A DNA stretch of 64,000 nt from Flavobacteriaceae bacterium UBA3611 (GTDB lineage: Bacteria > Bacteroidota > Bacteroidia > Flavobacteriales > Flavobacteriaceae): assembly GCA_002375495.1 (NCBI GenBank), contig DFLU01000012.1, positions 62,001-126,000 of the forward strand. The letters run 5' to 3'. Within the stretch, counting starts at the first letter, position 1; the number at the start of each line of letters is the position of its first letter. Position numbers and translations under genes: made by a program. The notes beneath the pieces were generated by a model that saw only the letters and a list, made by a program, of their open reading frames with translations, ran no database searches and was not told the DNA's origin. This document shows, piece by piece, positions 8,701 to 17,171 of this stretch.

Positions 8701-11373
8701 GGTCACGCCACCGGACGGGTCACTTATTTTTATAGAAACTGGTGGAAACGCCCTGCCGAAGAAGACGCTGAAAGTTCAAAAATGCTGGTGTTTTCAGCAA
8801 ATAAAGAAAAATACGATGTAGGCGAAGAGGCCGTGATTACGTTTCCGTCAGGGAGTAATGGTCGTGCACTCATTAGTATTGAAAACGGCACCGAGGTGCT
8901 TTCTACCCAATGGATTGAAACTTCCAAAGGCGAAACCCAGGCAAAAATTAAAATTACTGAAGAAATGGCGCCAAATATTTATGCCAATATTTCGCTGCTA
9001 CAACCCCATGAACACACTAAAAACGATCTGCCCATACGCTTGTATGGTGTCATTCCAATTTTAGTTGAAAATCCCGCTACGGTATTGCAGCCTCAACTAC
9101 AAATGCCTGATGCGTTAAAGCCCGAGAAGAACTTTACGGTTAAAGTTTCCGAAGCAAACAACAAGACCATGACCTATACTCTAGCCATGGTAGATGAAGG
9201 GTTGCTAGATCTTACACGTTTTAAAACGCCCGATATCCACGATGCTTTTTATACCCGAGAAGCTTTAGGCGTAAAAACATTCGATATGTACGATTATGTG
9301 ATTGGCGCCTATTCTGGTAGCGTGAATAATATTTATGAAATTGGAGGTGGCGACGCTGCCGCTGGTGCAAAAAATCGAAAAGCCGACCGTTTTAAGCCTG
9401 TTGTGCGCTACTTAGGGCCGTTTCACTTGAAAAAAGGTGAGACCGCTACCCACCAAATTACAATGCCAAACTATATAGGGTCGGTTCGTACTATGGTGAT
9501 TGCGGGTGATAATAGCAAAAGTGCCTACGGAAAAGCAGAAAAAACCACCCCTGTTAAAAAACCTTTGATGGTATTGGCTTCGGTACCGCGTGTTTTGAGT
9601 CCGGGTGAAAAAGTGACCATACCCGTGACTGTTTTTGCTATGGAACCAAAAGTAAGAAATGCTACCATTAAGCTGAAAGTTGGAGATGCATTAAAGCCTA
9701 TAAACGGTACTTCTAAATCGGTTTCGTTTCCTTCGGTAGGAGAACAAATTGTCAATTTTGACTTCGAAGTGCTGCCTACAGACCAATTTCAAACTATTGA
9801 AATTTCGGCTGCTGGCAATGGGGAAACTGCCAGTTACAATTTAGAGGTTGATGTAGAAAATCCGAACCCCATTTCGCAGAAATCGACACAATACACTCTT
9901 TCTGAAAATGGCACCCAGCAAATCTCTTTTGAAACATTTGGAGTAGCAGGTACCAATGCTGCCACTTTAGAGTTCTCGACCTTACCTCCAATGGATTTCA
10001 GCAAACGGTTGGAGTATCTAATTCGTTATCCACATGGTTGTGTAGAACAGACTACCTCGGCGGCTTTTCCGCAGTTATTCTTGGCTAATATTTTCGATAT
10101 CACATTCGACAAGAAAAAACAGATTGAAAGTAATGTAGAAGCTGCCATTAAAAAATTAGGTCGCTATCAAATTGCAAATGGAGGGATGGCGTATTGGCCA
10201 GGCGAACGAAACGCAGACGATTGGAGCACGAATTATGTAGGGCATTTTATGTTGGAGGCAAAAGCAAAAGGCTATGCATTACCCATTACTTTTTTGAGTA
10301 ATTGGTTGCGCTATCAAAAAAATGAAGCACGCCAATGGCGCAATGGCAGCACCCGTTACAATTCAAGCCAAACACAAGCGTATCGTCTGTATACGTTGGC
10401 GCTTGCCGGTCAACCAGAGTTGGCTGCGATGAACCGATTGCGTGAATCGAAAAACCTAAGTAACGACGCTAAATGGCGCCTTGCGGCGGCGTATGCATTG
10501 GCAGGTAAACAAAAAGTGGCCGAGGAGATTTCGGCGACGGCCAACGTGAACTTTCGCCCTACTAATTACGATTACCACACCTATGGTTCTCCATTCAGGA
10601 ATAAGGCCATGGCACTAGAGACCCTTGTCATTACTGGAAATGCTAAACAACGTGACATGGCAATTTCGGTAGCCAAAGAATTGTCATCTCAACGCTGGTT
10701 CAGCACCCAAGAAACCAGTTATGCGCTCCTAGCAATGGCAAAAATGGTTGCCAAGAATGGCGGAAAAGCCTTAGAACTTACCTATACCGTAAATGGAAAA
10801 ACCAATACGGTGAAAAGCGATCGAGCCATTGCACAAAGAGATACAGATGTCGCTATGGGAAGCAATACCATTTCGGTTACAAACAAAAACAACAACGTAG
10901 TGTATGTGAACTTGCTTCAGAAAGGGAAGTTACCCCTTGGAAATGAATTGGCCGAGCGAAAAAACCTGACTGTTAAAGCACAATACCTCGATGGTGAAGG
11001 CAAGACAATAGACATTAAAAATGTTCGCCAAGGAACCGAAATTAATGCTGTAGTTGCCATCACGAATACATCAAACAATTACGTAAACCATGTGGCGCTC
11101 ACCAAAATATTCCCAGGAGGTTGGGAAATTGTAAATACCAGTTTTACCGAATTGGGTGGTGGCGCTTCTGGAGCTGCTCGGTATAAAGACATTCGGGACG
11201 ATCGAGTGAATTTTTACTTCGACTTACCTGCTAAAAAGACAAAGACATTTACAGTAAAATTGAATGCTTCGTATCTGGGCACCTATTACCTACCCGGCAC
11301 CCAAGTAGAAGCCATGTACGACAATAATTATTATGCTCGGAACCAAGGTATTTGGGTAACCATAGAAAAATAA
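5779..11373 (+). CDS. Bacterial alpha-2-macroglobulin, thioester type, lipoprotein
   Basis: Very large protease trap, 1864 residues from the ATG at 5779 (an upstream in-frame start at 5686 would hide the signal). The lipoprotein signal ends at LTACGDK. Next come N-terminal Ig-like strands, MG domains, the bait region, and the thioester motif CVEQ at residues 1421-1424 (10039-10050) in HGCVEQTTS, followed by a terpenoid-cyclase-like helical domain and a C-terminal receptor-like domain. The intact CxEQ suggests it can covalently capture attacking proteases in the periplasm. pbpC starts 14 bases after its stop, the same pairing as yfhM-pbpC in E. coli, which implies coupled envelope defence and cell-wall repair. 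Confidence 0.94.
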   Translation: MNNLLRLLTCVVLLSLTACGDKTETSETDNLFKFKDYITQHTYGTKSITTPIQIELAQPLEQFEITQEIPSDYLKISPKTSGKLIVENSSTLLFQPDEYLEPDTEYTITVHLHKLYEDIDKAFKNYTFSFKTLTPNFTFNLENLQSYNKQWQYISGALEASDVLQLKDAKKLISASQGRKKLTIKWPSESTSARYYNFTIDSISRKIDDDEIVISWDGKPIGADNKGSNTFAIPGQNNFKVVDVKASHSPQASLSINFSDPIAPEQDFAGLITIERAKNLRFEVDGNVLIVYPNDRITGDVRVTLFNGIKNTENFGLKKEFSELISFEQLKPAVRLLSKGVILPNAQSTPLYFETVNLKAVDVRIIQIFEDNMLQFLQSSNLDNYNSYDMKRVGRRVAKKTISLENNLGEEGSWKAHAVNISEFFKTNPGSLYQVEFSFTKDYISYDCDNSDVANSEDAYYDDFEDNSGLDETEREEKYWDNEIYRWRTYSYNWEQRDNPCHPAYYNEDRIITTNILGSDLGVIAKKGNNKSYHFACNNLLTTTPESGVKIDLFNFQQQLIETITTDGDGFALYDSDRTISFAVARKGKNYAYAKLEDGNALSMSKFDVSGKQLQKGLKGFVYTERGVHRPGDSIHLTFVLNDAANPLPKNHPVKLEVTDARGKLVQRTVLNGGNSSAPSGRGGGQTAGLAGGVANGFYYFPIKTDANAPTGNWNATISAGGVKFAKSLKVATVKPNRLKIKLDFDAEILDASKAVEGSIQGLWLHGAPARDLKVEMDATLRSTNTAFKKFKNYQFNDPVRKFDEVEIPVVSKNLSGDGTTEFSKKFDISNKAPGMLSATFLTKIYESGGDFSIDVFSKNIAPYSHFVGMQSPEPHRYGSYYTDENTSFDVVSVDTEGNPSGNRKLEVKVFKIEWRWWWNRGSDNLSRYEDATVYKPFKELTVTTAGNGKGSFNLNIPEEEGGRYLIRVIDPVSGHATGRVTYFYRNWWKRPAEEDAESSKMLVFSANKEKYDVGEEAVITFPSGSNGRALISIENGTEVLSTQWIETSKGETQAKIKITEEMAPNIYANISLLQPHEHTKNDLPIRLYGVIPILVENPATVLQPQLQMPDALKPEKNFTVKVSEANNKTMTYTLAMVDEGLLDLTRFKTPDIHDAFYTREALGVKTFDMYDYVIGAYSGSVNNIYEIGGGDAAAGAKNRKADRFKPVVRYLGPFHLKKGETATHQITMPNYIGSVRTMVIAGDNSKSAYGKAEKTTPVKKPLMVLASVPRVLSPGEKVTIPVTVFAMEPKVRNATIKLKVGDALKPINGTSKSVSFPSVGEQIVNFDFEVLPTDQFQTIEISAAGNGETASYNLEVDVENPNPISQKSTQYTLSENGTQQISFETFGVAGTNAATLEFSTLPPMDFSKRLEYLIRYPHGCVEQTTSAAFPQLFLANIFDITFDKKKQIESNVEAAIKKLGRYQIANGGMAYWPGERNADDWSTNYVGHFMLEAKAKGYALPITFLSNWLRYQKNEARQWRNGSTRYNSSQTQAYRLYTLALAGQPELAAMNRLRESKNLSNDAKWRLAAAYALAGKQKVAEEISATANVNFRPTNYDYHTYGSPFRNKAMALETLVITGNAKQRDMAISVAKELSSQRWFSTQETSYALLAMAKMVAKNGGKALELTYTVNGKTNTVKSDRAIAQRDTDVAMGSNTISVTNKNNNVVYVNLLQKGKLPLGNELAERKNLTVKAQYLDGEGKTIDIKNVRQGTEINAVVAITNTSNNYVNHVALTKIFPGGWEIVNTSFTELGGGASGAARYKDIRDDRVNFYFDLPAKKTKTFTVKLNASYLGTYYLPGTQVEAMYDNNYYARNQGIWVTIEK

Positions 11374-11387
11374 GCCTTGATTTACCC

Positions 11388-13763
11388 ATGAGACAAAAGT
11401 TGTTACATATCGTAAAAAAGCACAAAATAAAATTTATTTTGGTGATGGCGGGCTTGCTATATTGGATGTTTTGCCTTCCCAAACCGCTGTTTAAAGACCC
11501 TACCTCTACAGTGGTAGAAAGTAAAGAAGGGGTGTTGATGGGTGCGCGAATTGCAGACGACGGCCAATGGCGTTTTCCTGTTTCAGATAGTGTGCCCTAT
11601 CGGTTTGAGCAAGCCGTACTGCATTTTGAAGACGAATATTTTTATAGCCATCCTGGGTTTAATCCGATTTCCATAGGTAAAGCACTTTGGGGAAATCTTA
11701 CTACGGAAAAGCGTCGGGGTGGCAGTACGCTTACACAACAGGTCATTCGCTTGGCGCGGAAAAACAAAAAGCGTAGTTATAGCGAAAAATTAGTGGAACT
11801 CTTTCAGGCAACGCGATTGGAAGCAGGATATTCGAAAAAAGAAATCCTAAACCTGTACGCTTCTTACGCACCTTTTGGTGGTAATGTAGTGGGACTAGAT
11901 ACTGCAGCTTGGCGATACTTCGGTATTCCTGCTAGCGAATTGAGTTGGGGGCAGGCAGCATCTCTGGCCGTACTACCAAATGCTCCTGCGTTAATTTTTC
12001 CGGGGAAAAATGAGCAGATATTTCAGCAAAAAAGAGATCGATTGCTGCTAAAATTATTTCAGCAAGAAATTATTGACGAAACCACCTACCAATTAGCACT
12101 TTCTGAACCCCTACCTGGAAAGCCACTGCCATTGCCCGAAACCGCCTTGCACCTTACCGAAAAGATTCGCAAGGAACAACCCGGAAAGCGAATCAAAACC
12201 ACAATAGACCTCAACCTGCAACAAACGATCAATAGAATTGCCGCGGAACAACACTTTCAACTGCAACAAAACGAAATACACAATTTGGCCATTTTAGTGC
12301 TCGATGTTGAAACCAGAGAAATTTTGGCCTATATCGGAAATGCCCCTACTACAAAAGAAAACAACAAATTTGTTGATATTATTGACAAACCAAGAAGTAC
12401 GGGAAGCATCCTAAAACCCTTTCTGTACACAGCATTGTTAGACAGCGGCGAACTATTACCAAACACCTTGGTAGCCGATGTTCCTACTGTGATAAACGGT
12501 TACAATCCCGAGAATTTTGACAAACAGTTTAATGGTGCCGTATCCGCCAGCTTAGCGCTATCACGTTCTCTAAATGTGCCGGCTGTACGGATGTTGCGAT
12601 TGTACGGACTAGCACGTTTTCACCATAAGATTGATGATTTGGGACTCGACCATATAAACAAAGACCCCAATTATTACGGTCTTTCGCTTATTTTGGGCGG
12701 AGCGGAAAGTTCGTTATGGGAAATCACCAATGCGTACGCGAGTATGGCAGCTACCCTCACTTATTTCAATTCCAGCTCTAGCGAGTACCTACCATTTGAA
12801 ACAAAAGTGCCGAGTTATGTAACGCTTCAAACCGAGATTCTAGAAAAACAACAGAATCCGACACTTTTTGGCGCTGGTGCCATCTATAAAATGGTAGAAG
12901 CCCTTAAAGAAGTGAACAGGCCCCAAGGTGAAGAAAACTGGGATTTCTACAATGATGCGCAACCAATTGCTTGGAAAACAGGCACCAGTTTTGGCTTTAA
13001 AGATGCTTGGGCCGTGGGTGTGACCGAAAAATATGCCATTGGCGTTTGGGCCGGAAACGCAGATGGCGAAGGACGCCCTGGCTTGACTGGGCTTCAGGCA
13101 GCAGCCCCAATTCTATTTGATGTACTGGAAATTCTACCGAAAAGTGAATGGTTTAAAACCCCGTATGACGACTTAACTGAAGTTCAGATCTGCTCAAAAA
13201 GCGGGCATTTGGCTGGAGTATTTTGTGATGCCACTGTTTCAGAATTCATACCAAAACTTGGTGTCCGTACCCAACCCTGCCCCTACCACCAACAAGTATT
13301 TCTGTCTGAAAACGAACAATACAGAGTGAACACCTCGTGCTACGATTTAGCTGAAATGAAACAAAAATCATGGTTTGCCTTACCTCCGTTGCTCGAATAT
13401 TATTACGCTCCGTTGCATCCAGAATACGCTAGCTTGCCCCCGTTTAAATCTGATTGCCTACAAGAGGGAGAACAATTAATGGAGTTTATATTTCCGAACC
13501 CGCCTGAAGGTCAGGCAGGGAAAAATGAAACCATATTATTAGCGAAGAATTTTGAAGAACAAACCCAAGAAGTCATTTTTACGCTAGCACATCGCGATAC
13601 CGAAACCTCCATCTATTGGTATCTAGACGGCAGTTTTATTACCACTACCGAAACTTTTCACCAAATTTCACTACAACCATTGCCAGGCACCTATATCCTC
13701 ACGGCGGTAGACCAAGATGGTAATGAGATTACGGAACGAATTACTGTTGAAAAAGCAAGCTAG
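11388..13763 (+). CDS. pbpC: Penicillin-binding protein 1C
   Basis: Bifunctional murein glycosyltransferase/transpeptidase, 791 residues from the ATG at 11388. It has an N-terminal membrane anchor, a glycosyltransferase domain (EDEYFYSHPGFNP, RRGGSTLTQQ), a transpeptidase domain with SxxK in STGSILKPF, SxN in SRSLN and KTGTS, and a C-terminal PBP1C-type beta domain. It follows the macroglobulin gene directly, so the two are almost certainly co-transcribed. A short GC-rich palindrome (13499-13520) is read in frame as PPEGQAG just before the last domain and looks like an inserted dispersed repeat. The final G of its TAG stop is the first base of the repeat that flanks the GIY-YIG gene. Confidence 0.95.
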   Translation: MRQKLLHIVKKHKIKFILVMAGLLYWMFCLPKPLFKDPTSTVVESKEGVLMGARIADDGQWRFPVSDSVPYRFEQAVLHFEDEYFYSHPGFNPISIGKALWGNLTTEKRRGGSTLTQQVIRLARKNKKRSYSEKLVELFQATRLEAGYSKKEILNLYASYAPFGGNVVGLDTAAWRYFGIPASELSWGQAASLAVLPNAPALIFPGKNEQIFQQKRDRLLLKLFQQEIIDETTYQLALSEPLPGKPLPLPETALHLTEKIRKEQPGKRIKTTIDLNLQQTINRIAAEQHFQLQQNEIHNLAILVLDVETREILAYIGNAPTTKENNKFVDIIDKPRSTGSILKPFLYTALLDSGELLPNTLVADVPTVINGYNPENFDKQFNGAVSASLALSRSLNVPAVRMLRLYGLARFHHKIDDLGLDHINKDPNYYGLSLILGGAESSLWEITNAYASMAATLTYFNSSSSEYLPFETKVPSYVTLQTEILEKQQNPTLFGAGAIYKMVEALKEVNRPQGEENWDFYNDAQPIAWKTGTSFGFKDAWAVGVTEKYAIGVWAGNADGEGRPGLTGLQAAAPILFDVLEILPKSEWFKTPYDDLTEVQICSKSGHLAGVFCDATVSEFIPKLGVRTQPCPYHQQVFLSENEQYRVNTSCYDLAEMKQKSWFALPPLLEYYYAPLHPEYASLPPFKSDCLQEGEQLMEFIFPNPPEGQAGKNETILLAKNFEEQTQEVIFTLAHRDTETSIYWYLDGSFITTTETFHQISLQPLPGTYILTAVDQDGNEITERITVEKAS
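13499..13520. repeat. Palindromic repeat inside pbpC
   Basis: A GC-rich palindrome with GCCTGA and TCAGGC arms around AGG, flanked by CCC and GGG. It is translated in frame. Its composition stands out from the AT-rich surroundings and resembles short palindromes that I recall as dispersed in flavobacterial genomes. Confidence 0.5.
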
Positions 13764-13880
13764 TCGTCTCGAAGGAGGGCTGCCAAAGGAGGCACGACTG
13801 AGAGATCACATATGAGTGAGAGCTATTTTATTAATCTCAAAGCGAAGTTACTCGCGTGATCTCTCCAAAATCGAGGTGAC
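13763..13880. repeat. Structured repeat, copy 1, upstream of GIY-YIG gene
   Basis: 118-base element with inverted ends: GTCGTCTCGA at the left and TCGAGGTGAC at the right. The inner segments GAGAGATCAC and GTGATCTCTC also pair, so the whole can fold into a long hairpin. It matches copy 2 (14265-14368) over about 104 bases with only a handful of differences, and carries an extra 14 bases that look like a small internal duplication. Confidence 0.85.
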
Positions 13881-13896
13881 TGTTGCATCGAATTAC

Positions 13897-13904
13897 TATC
13901 TTTA
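13897..13904 (+). promoter_or_regulatory. -7 box directly before the GIY-YIG start
   Basis: TATCTTTA lies three bases before the ATG, close to the Bacteroidota -7 consensus. If used, the transcript would begin at or near the start codon (leaderless). Confidence 0.4.
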
Positions 13905-13907
13905 AAT

Positions 13908-14207
13908 ATGCTTTATTCTCATTTTGTATATATCGTTTCAAATGAATATAGAACAACCATATATATTGGTATCACCAATGACATTCAACGTAGAATTTCT
14001 CAACACTATTTTGACAGTCAGAATGCAAAAAAATCTTTTGCAGGAAAATACAATTGCTTTTATTTAGTCTACTATGAGGGCTTTTCTGATGCGACGACAG
14101 CTATTGCTAGAGAAAAAGAGCTTAAGAAATGGCGACGGGAGAAAAAAAACAATCTAATTTCAGAATTTAATCCGAAATGGGAATCGTTGAATAATCAGAT
14201 AATTTAA
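13908..14207 (+). CDS. Small GIY-YIG nuclease
   Basis: 99-residue single-domain GIY-YIG endonuclease. The hallmark strands are VYIV (residues 7-10) and IYIG (18-21), followed by the conserved Arg in DIQRRI near residue 29 and the metal-binding Glu in AREKELKKW near residue 69 or 71. This is the size of the UvrC-N/YhbQ-like group, with no DNA-binding extension. Its cellular role is not known. The gene is bracketed by two near-identical structured repeats plus a third partial copy, in the space between pbpC and a convergent gene. This suggests the nuclease and repeat form one unit, either mobile or repeat-acting. Confidence 0.92.
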   Translation: MLYSHFVYIVSNEYRTTIYIGITNDIQRRISQHYFDSQNAKKSFAGKYNCFYLVYYEGFSDATTAIAREKELKKWRREKKNNLISEFNPKWESLNNQII

Positions 14208-14230
14208 TTTAAGTTGAGGATGTGTTTGGT

Positions 14231-14256
14231 GTGTGACCTCTCCAAAGTCGAGGTGA
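14231..14256. repeat. Partial copy of the structured repeat
   Basis: Right-hand end only (GTGACCTCTCC ... TCGAGGTGAC), located between the GIY-YIG gene and full copy 2. It matches the last ~25 bases of the full copies. Confidence 0.75.
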
Positions 14257-14264
14257 CTCTGTCT

Positions 14265-14368
14265 GTCATCTCGAAGGAGGCACGACTGAGAGATCACATT
14301 TGAGTGAGAGCTATTTAATTAATCTCAAAGCGAAGTTACTCGCGTGACTTCTCCAAAGTCGAGGTGAC
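14265..14368. repeat. Structured repeat, copy 2, downstream of GIY-YIG gene
   Basis: 104-base element with ends GTCATCTCGA and TCGAGGTGAC, in the same orientation as copy 1. It ends two bases before the stop codon of the convergent DnaJ-domain gene. Confidence 0.85.
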
Positions 14369-14370
14369 GA

Positions 14371-15114
14371 TTAAAAGCCCCGTTCTTTCTGTAATTGTTC
14401 GTAGGCTTCTTGTACTTTTCTGAACTTCTCTTCAGCTCCTTTTTGGTATGCTTCGTCCATGTGTACCAACTTATCAGGATGGTACTTCTTGGCCATGGTG
14501 CGATAGGCCGATTTAATTTCTGAAACCGTTGCCGTTTTTTCAATTTCCAAAATCTTATAGGCACTGTCTGGATTCTGAAAAAACATGGCTTTGATACTCT
14601 CAAAATCTCTGAGTTGGATTCCTAAATATCTAGCGATGTTGTTTATTTCATTTACTTCAGATTGGGTAACATGCCCATCGGCATTGGCAATACTGAATAA
14701 AAAATGGAGTAATTGAAGCCTAGATTCGTATCGAGTGCGGCTTCGAAGCAATGCGCAGATATTCGCTGCAGAAACCTGTCGGTTCTTAATTACTTCATTA
14801 AATACCTTAAAAGTAGCATTCGCCCGCTCCTTTCCGTAGGCTTGTACAAAATACTGCCGCACATAATCCAATTCCTTTTGGTTTACCACCCCATCGGCTT
14901 TGATTACCAGCGATGCCAGCGACAACAGATTTAATTCAAAATCGGCTGGAGAAACTTGCTCGCTACGCTGCTGAAACACTTGCTGAAACCCCCTACCTCC
15001 AGATTTCTTTCCGCCTATCATATTATCTATGAGCGAACCCAATAAAAAACCCAATATTGCCCCGGGAAATCGAAAAAAGGTATATCCTAAAACGGCTGCC
15101 AACCAACGAATCAT
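14371..15114 (-). CDS. TerB-like/DnaJ-domain protein, DjlA-like
   Basis: 247 residues in three parts. The N-terminus is a short hydrophobic Gly-rich segment (residues 5-35), probably a membrane anchor. The middle is a TerB/DjlA-type helical domain (about 55-165) with the repeated acidic motifs KADGVVNQKE and NADGHVTQSE. The C-terminus is a J domain (about 183-247) with HPD at residues 212-214. This order matches the co-chaperone DjlA, which stimulates DnaK at the inner membrane. A likely -7 box (TATATTTG) lies at 15154-15147, divergent from the bacilliredoxin promoter. Confidence 0.9.
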   Translation of the reverse strand: MIRWLAAVLGYTFFRFPGAILGFLLGSLIDNMIGGKKSGGRGFQQVFQQRSEQVSPADFELNLLSLASLVIKADGVVNQKELDYVRQYFVQAYGKERANATFKVFNEVIKNRQVSAANICALLRSRTRYESRLQLLHFLFSIANADGHVTQSEVNEINNIARYLGIQLRDFESIKAMFFQNPDSAYKILEIEKTATVSEIKSAYRTMAKKYHPDKLVHMDEAYQKGAEEKFRKVQEAYEQLQKERGF

Positions 15115-15146
15115 GTACTCTTGTATTAATGCTTTTAAACGAAGTG

Positions 15147-15154
15147 CAAATATA
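15147..15154 (-). promoter_or_regulatory. -7 box for the DnaJ-domain gene
   Basis: TATATTTG on the - strand, an exact TAnnTTTG match, 32 bases upstream of the ATG at 15114. Confidence 0.5.
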
Positions 15155-15213
15155 CGTATTGCGAATCAAGGGTTTGTTACGGTTTACTGTAAGTTTTTAC
15201 GAGTCAAAATGAC

Positions 15214-15221
15214 TATCTTTG
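15214..15221 (+). promoter_or_regulatory. -7 box for the bacilliredoxin gene
   Basis: TATCTTTG, an exact Bacteroidota -7 match, with a T-rich stretch near 15193-15198 at the -33 position. It leaves a leader of roughly 30 bases. Confidence 0.6.
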
Positions 15222-15254
15222 TAACTCAATTTTAATGACTTAAAAGAAACGATT

Positions 15255-15665
15255 ATGTATCCAGCAGAATTAGTAAAACCAATGCGCGAAGACTTAACAA
15301 GTATCGGTTTTGGCGAATTATATACAGAGCAAGACGTAAAAGATGCACTCGCAAAAGAAGGAACTACCTTAGTGGTCGTAAATTCAGTTTGTGGTTGCGC
15401 CGCAGCAAACGCAAGACCAGGAGCCCGTATGAGTTTACAAAATGCAAAAACTCCAGACCACTTGGTAACAGTATTTGCAGGTGTAGATCGTGAAGCAGTA
15501 GATGCTGCAAGAGCACAAATGATACCTTTCCCTCCAAGCTCACCTTCTATGGCGTTGTTTAAAAATGGAGAATTAGTGCACATGCTAGAGCGTCACCATA
15601 TTGAAGGTCGCCCAGCAGAAATGATTGCCGAGAACCTTATGGGAGCCTATAACGAACATTGTTAA
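15255..15665 (+). CDS. Bacilliredoxin, BrxA/BrxB (YphP/YqiW) family
   Basis: 136-residue thioredoxin-fold protein with the CGC motif at Cys46-Cys48 in VVNSVCGCAAANARPG. Family members remove bacillithiol from oxidised protein thiols in Firmicutes and are widespread in Bacteroidota, some of which make bacillithiol. MYPAELVKPMR at the N-terminus and PFPPSSPSMALFKNGE in the second half match the family along its length. It is monocistronic, with its own promoter (15214-15221) and a strong terminator (15712-15755). Whether this organism uses bacillithiol cannot be judged from the window. Confidence 0.93.
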   Translation: MYPAELVKPMREDLTSIGFGELYTEQDVKDALAKEGTTLVVVNSVCGCAAANARPGARMSLQNAKTPDHLVTVFAGVDREAVDAARAQMIPFPPSSPSMALFKNGELVHMLERHHIEGRPAEMIAENLMGAYNEHC

Positions 15666-15711
15666 TATAGATACGGCTCGGTTATCGCGCTGTAAAAATA
15701 GAATGACAAAT

Positions 15712-15755
15712 AAAAAGCTGTTTCTTTTGATTTAAAAGGAACAGCTTTTATTTTT
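15712..15755 (+). terminator. Intrinsic terminator after the bacilliredoxin gene
   Basis: AAAAGCTGTT and AACAGCTTTT form a long stem, extended by further A/T pairing toward a short loop and followed by a T-run. It lies just before plsC. Confidence 0.85.
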
Positions 15756-15762
15756 GAACTAA

Positions 15763-16509
15763 ATGAAGTTACTAGCCAAAATTCTGAGGTATCCGCTAAC
15801 CATACTTTTCCACTTTTTCTTTGGGTTAGGATTGCTGTTTTATGAAGTGGTACAACGCATCTCGTTGTTCCTGTTTGGATATCATGTGCACAAAAAAAGT
15901 GTCGATATTTTTAATGCTACCATCGTACGTACACTCCATATCTTAGGTACTCGCTTTACGGTTGATCTGCCAGATACACTGCCCGAAAACACACCCGTAA
16001 TCATCGTTTCCAACCATCAGAGTATGTGGGATATCCCGCCACTGATTTGGTTTCTGAGAAAGCTTCACGTCAAGTTTATTTCTAAAATTGAATTAGGCAA
16101 AGGTATTCCATCGGTTTCCTATAATCTGCGGAAAGGCGGCTCGGTTCTTATAGACAGGAAAAATCCGACGCAAGCAACCCGTCAGATTGAAAAAATTGCA
16201 CGGTACATTTCAGAGCACAATAGAGCAGTGGTTATCTTTCCTGAAGGCACCCGAAGTAGGGACGGACACCCAAAACCATTTCGAAAAAAGGGACTGCTTA
16301 CCTTGTTCCAACATGCGCCAGATGCAGTCGTGCTTCCTGTCAGTATCAGCAACTCATGGAGACTACAACGCTACGGAATGTTCCCCATGCCAATAGGGGT
16401 TCATTTTAAAATGAAGGTACTAGAACCCATAAAAATTGCGGGGCAATCGCACGATGCACTTATCGAATCGCTGGAAACAACTATTGTAAAACACATTGCG
16501 AATGACTAG
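15763..16509 (+). CDS. plsC: 1-acyl-sn-glycerol-3-phosphate acyltransferase
   Basis: 248-residue membrane acyltransferase that adds the second acyl chain to lysophosphatidic acid in phospholipid synthesis. Hydrophobic N-terminal helices (about residues 10-40) are followed by the HX4D motif NHQSMWD (84-90), FISKIELGK, and the substrate-binding FPEGTRSRDG (159-168). Length and motif spacing are normal for PlsC/LPLAT proteins. Its stop overlaps the next gene by eight bases (ATGACTAG), so the HD-hydrolase gene is translationally coupled. Confidence 0.92.
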   Translation: MKLLAKILRYPLTILFHFFFGLGLLFYEVVQRISLFLFGYHVHKKSVDIFNATIVRTLHILGTRFTVDLPDTLPENTPVIIVSNHQSMWDIPPLIWFLRKLHVKFISKIELGKGIPSVSYNLRKGGSVLIDRKNPTQATRQIEKIARYISEHNRAVVIFPEGTRSRDGHPKPFRKKGLLTLFQHAPDAVVLPVSISNSWRLQRYGMFPMPIGVHFKMKVLEPIKIAGQSHDALIESLETTIVKHIAND

Positions 16510-17164
16510 TGTTGAAAGAACGGAATGCATCAAGAATACCACACGCTTTGTACAACAACAGCTGGAAAATGCCGAAGGAGGACACGATTGGTTTCATATT
16601 GAGCGAGTATATAAAAACGCTTTGCTCATCGGCACATCTGAACCTGTAAATTTGTTGGTTGTTGAAATGGCCGCACTATTGCACGACATTGCAGATTCCA
16701 AATTTCATGAGGGCGACGAAAGTCTTGGACCCAAAAGAGCAGCCAAGTTTCTAAAATCACAGCCCATTTCCGAAGAAGATAGCGAACACATAGTAAACAT
16801 TATCGCAAACGTGTCATTTAGAGGTGGAAATACCACAAAATCATTCCACTCTAAAGAACTGGAAGTCGTTCAAGATGCAGACAGGCTCGATGCCCTGGGA
16901 GCCATTGGAATTGCACGCACGTTTAACTATGGCGGATTCAAAAACAGGAAAATATACGATCCTGAAATTCAGCCCAAACTTGAGATGACACCTTCAGAAT
17001 ACAAAGCATCTACGGCGCCTACGATTAATCATTTTTACGAAAAATTACTGCTGCTGAAAGATCAGATGCACACGAAAACCGGAAAAAAAATTGCACGAGA
17101 ACGACACCAGTTTATGGAGCAATTTCTCGCGCAATTCTATGCCGAATGGAACGGCACACAGTAA
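16502..17164 (+). CDS. HD-domain phosphohydrolase
   Basis: 220 residues from the ATG at 16502, which overlaps the plsC stop. The HD superfamily metal site is visible as His in GGHDWFHIERV, the HD pair in ALLHDIADSK and the later Asp in VQDADRLDALGAIGIAR. This pattern matches the YpgQ/YedJ-like group of small HD hydrolases, some of which act as nucleotide pyrophosphohydrolases. The substrate is unknown. A TTG six bases further upstream is in frame but less likely as a start. Confidence 0.87.
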   Translation: MTSVERTECIKNTTRFVQQQLENAEGGHDWFHIERVYKNALLIGTSEPVNLLVVEMAALLHDIADSKFHEGDESLGPKRAAKFLKSQPISEEDSEHIVNIIANVSFRGGNTTKSFHSKELEVVQDADRLDALGAIGIARTFNYGGFKNRKIYDPEIQPKLEMTPSEYKASTAPTINHFYEKLLLLKDQMHTKTGKKIARERHQFMEQFLAQFYAEWNGTQ

Positions 17165-17171
17165 CCGAAAA

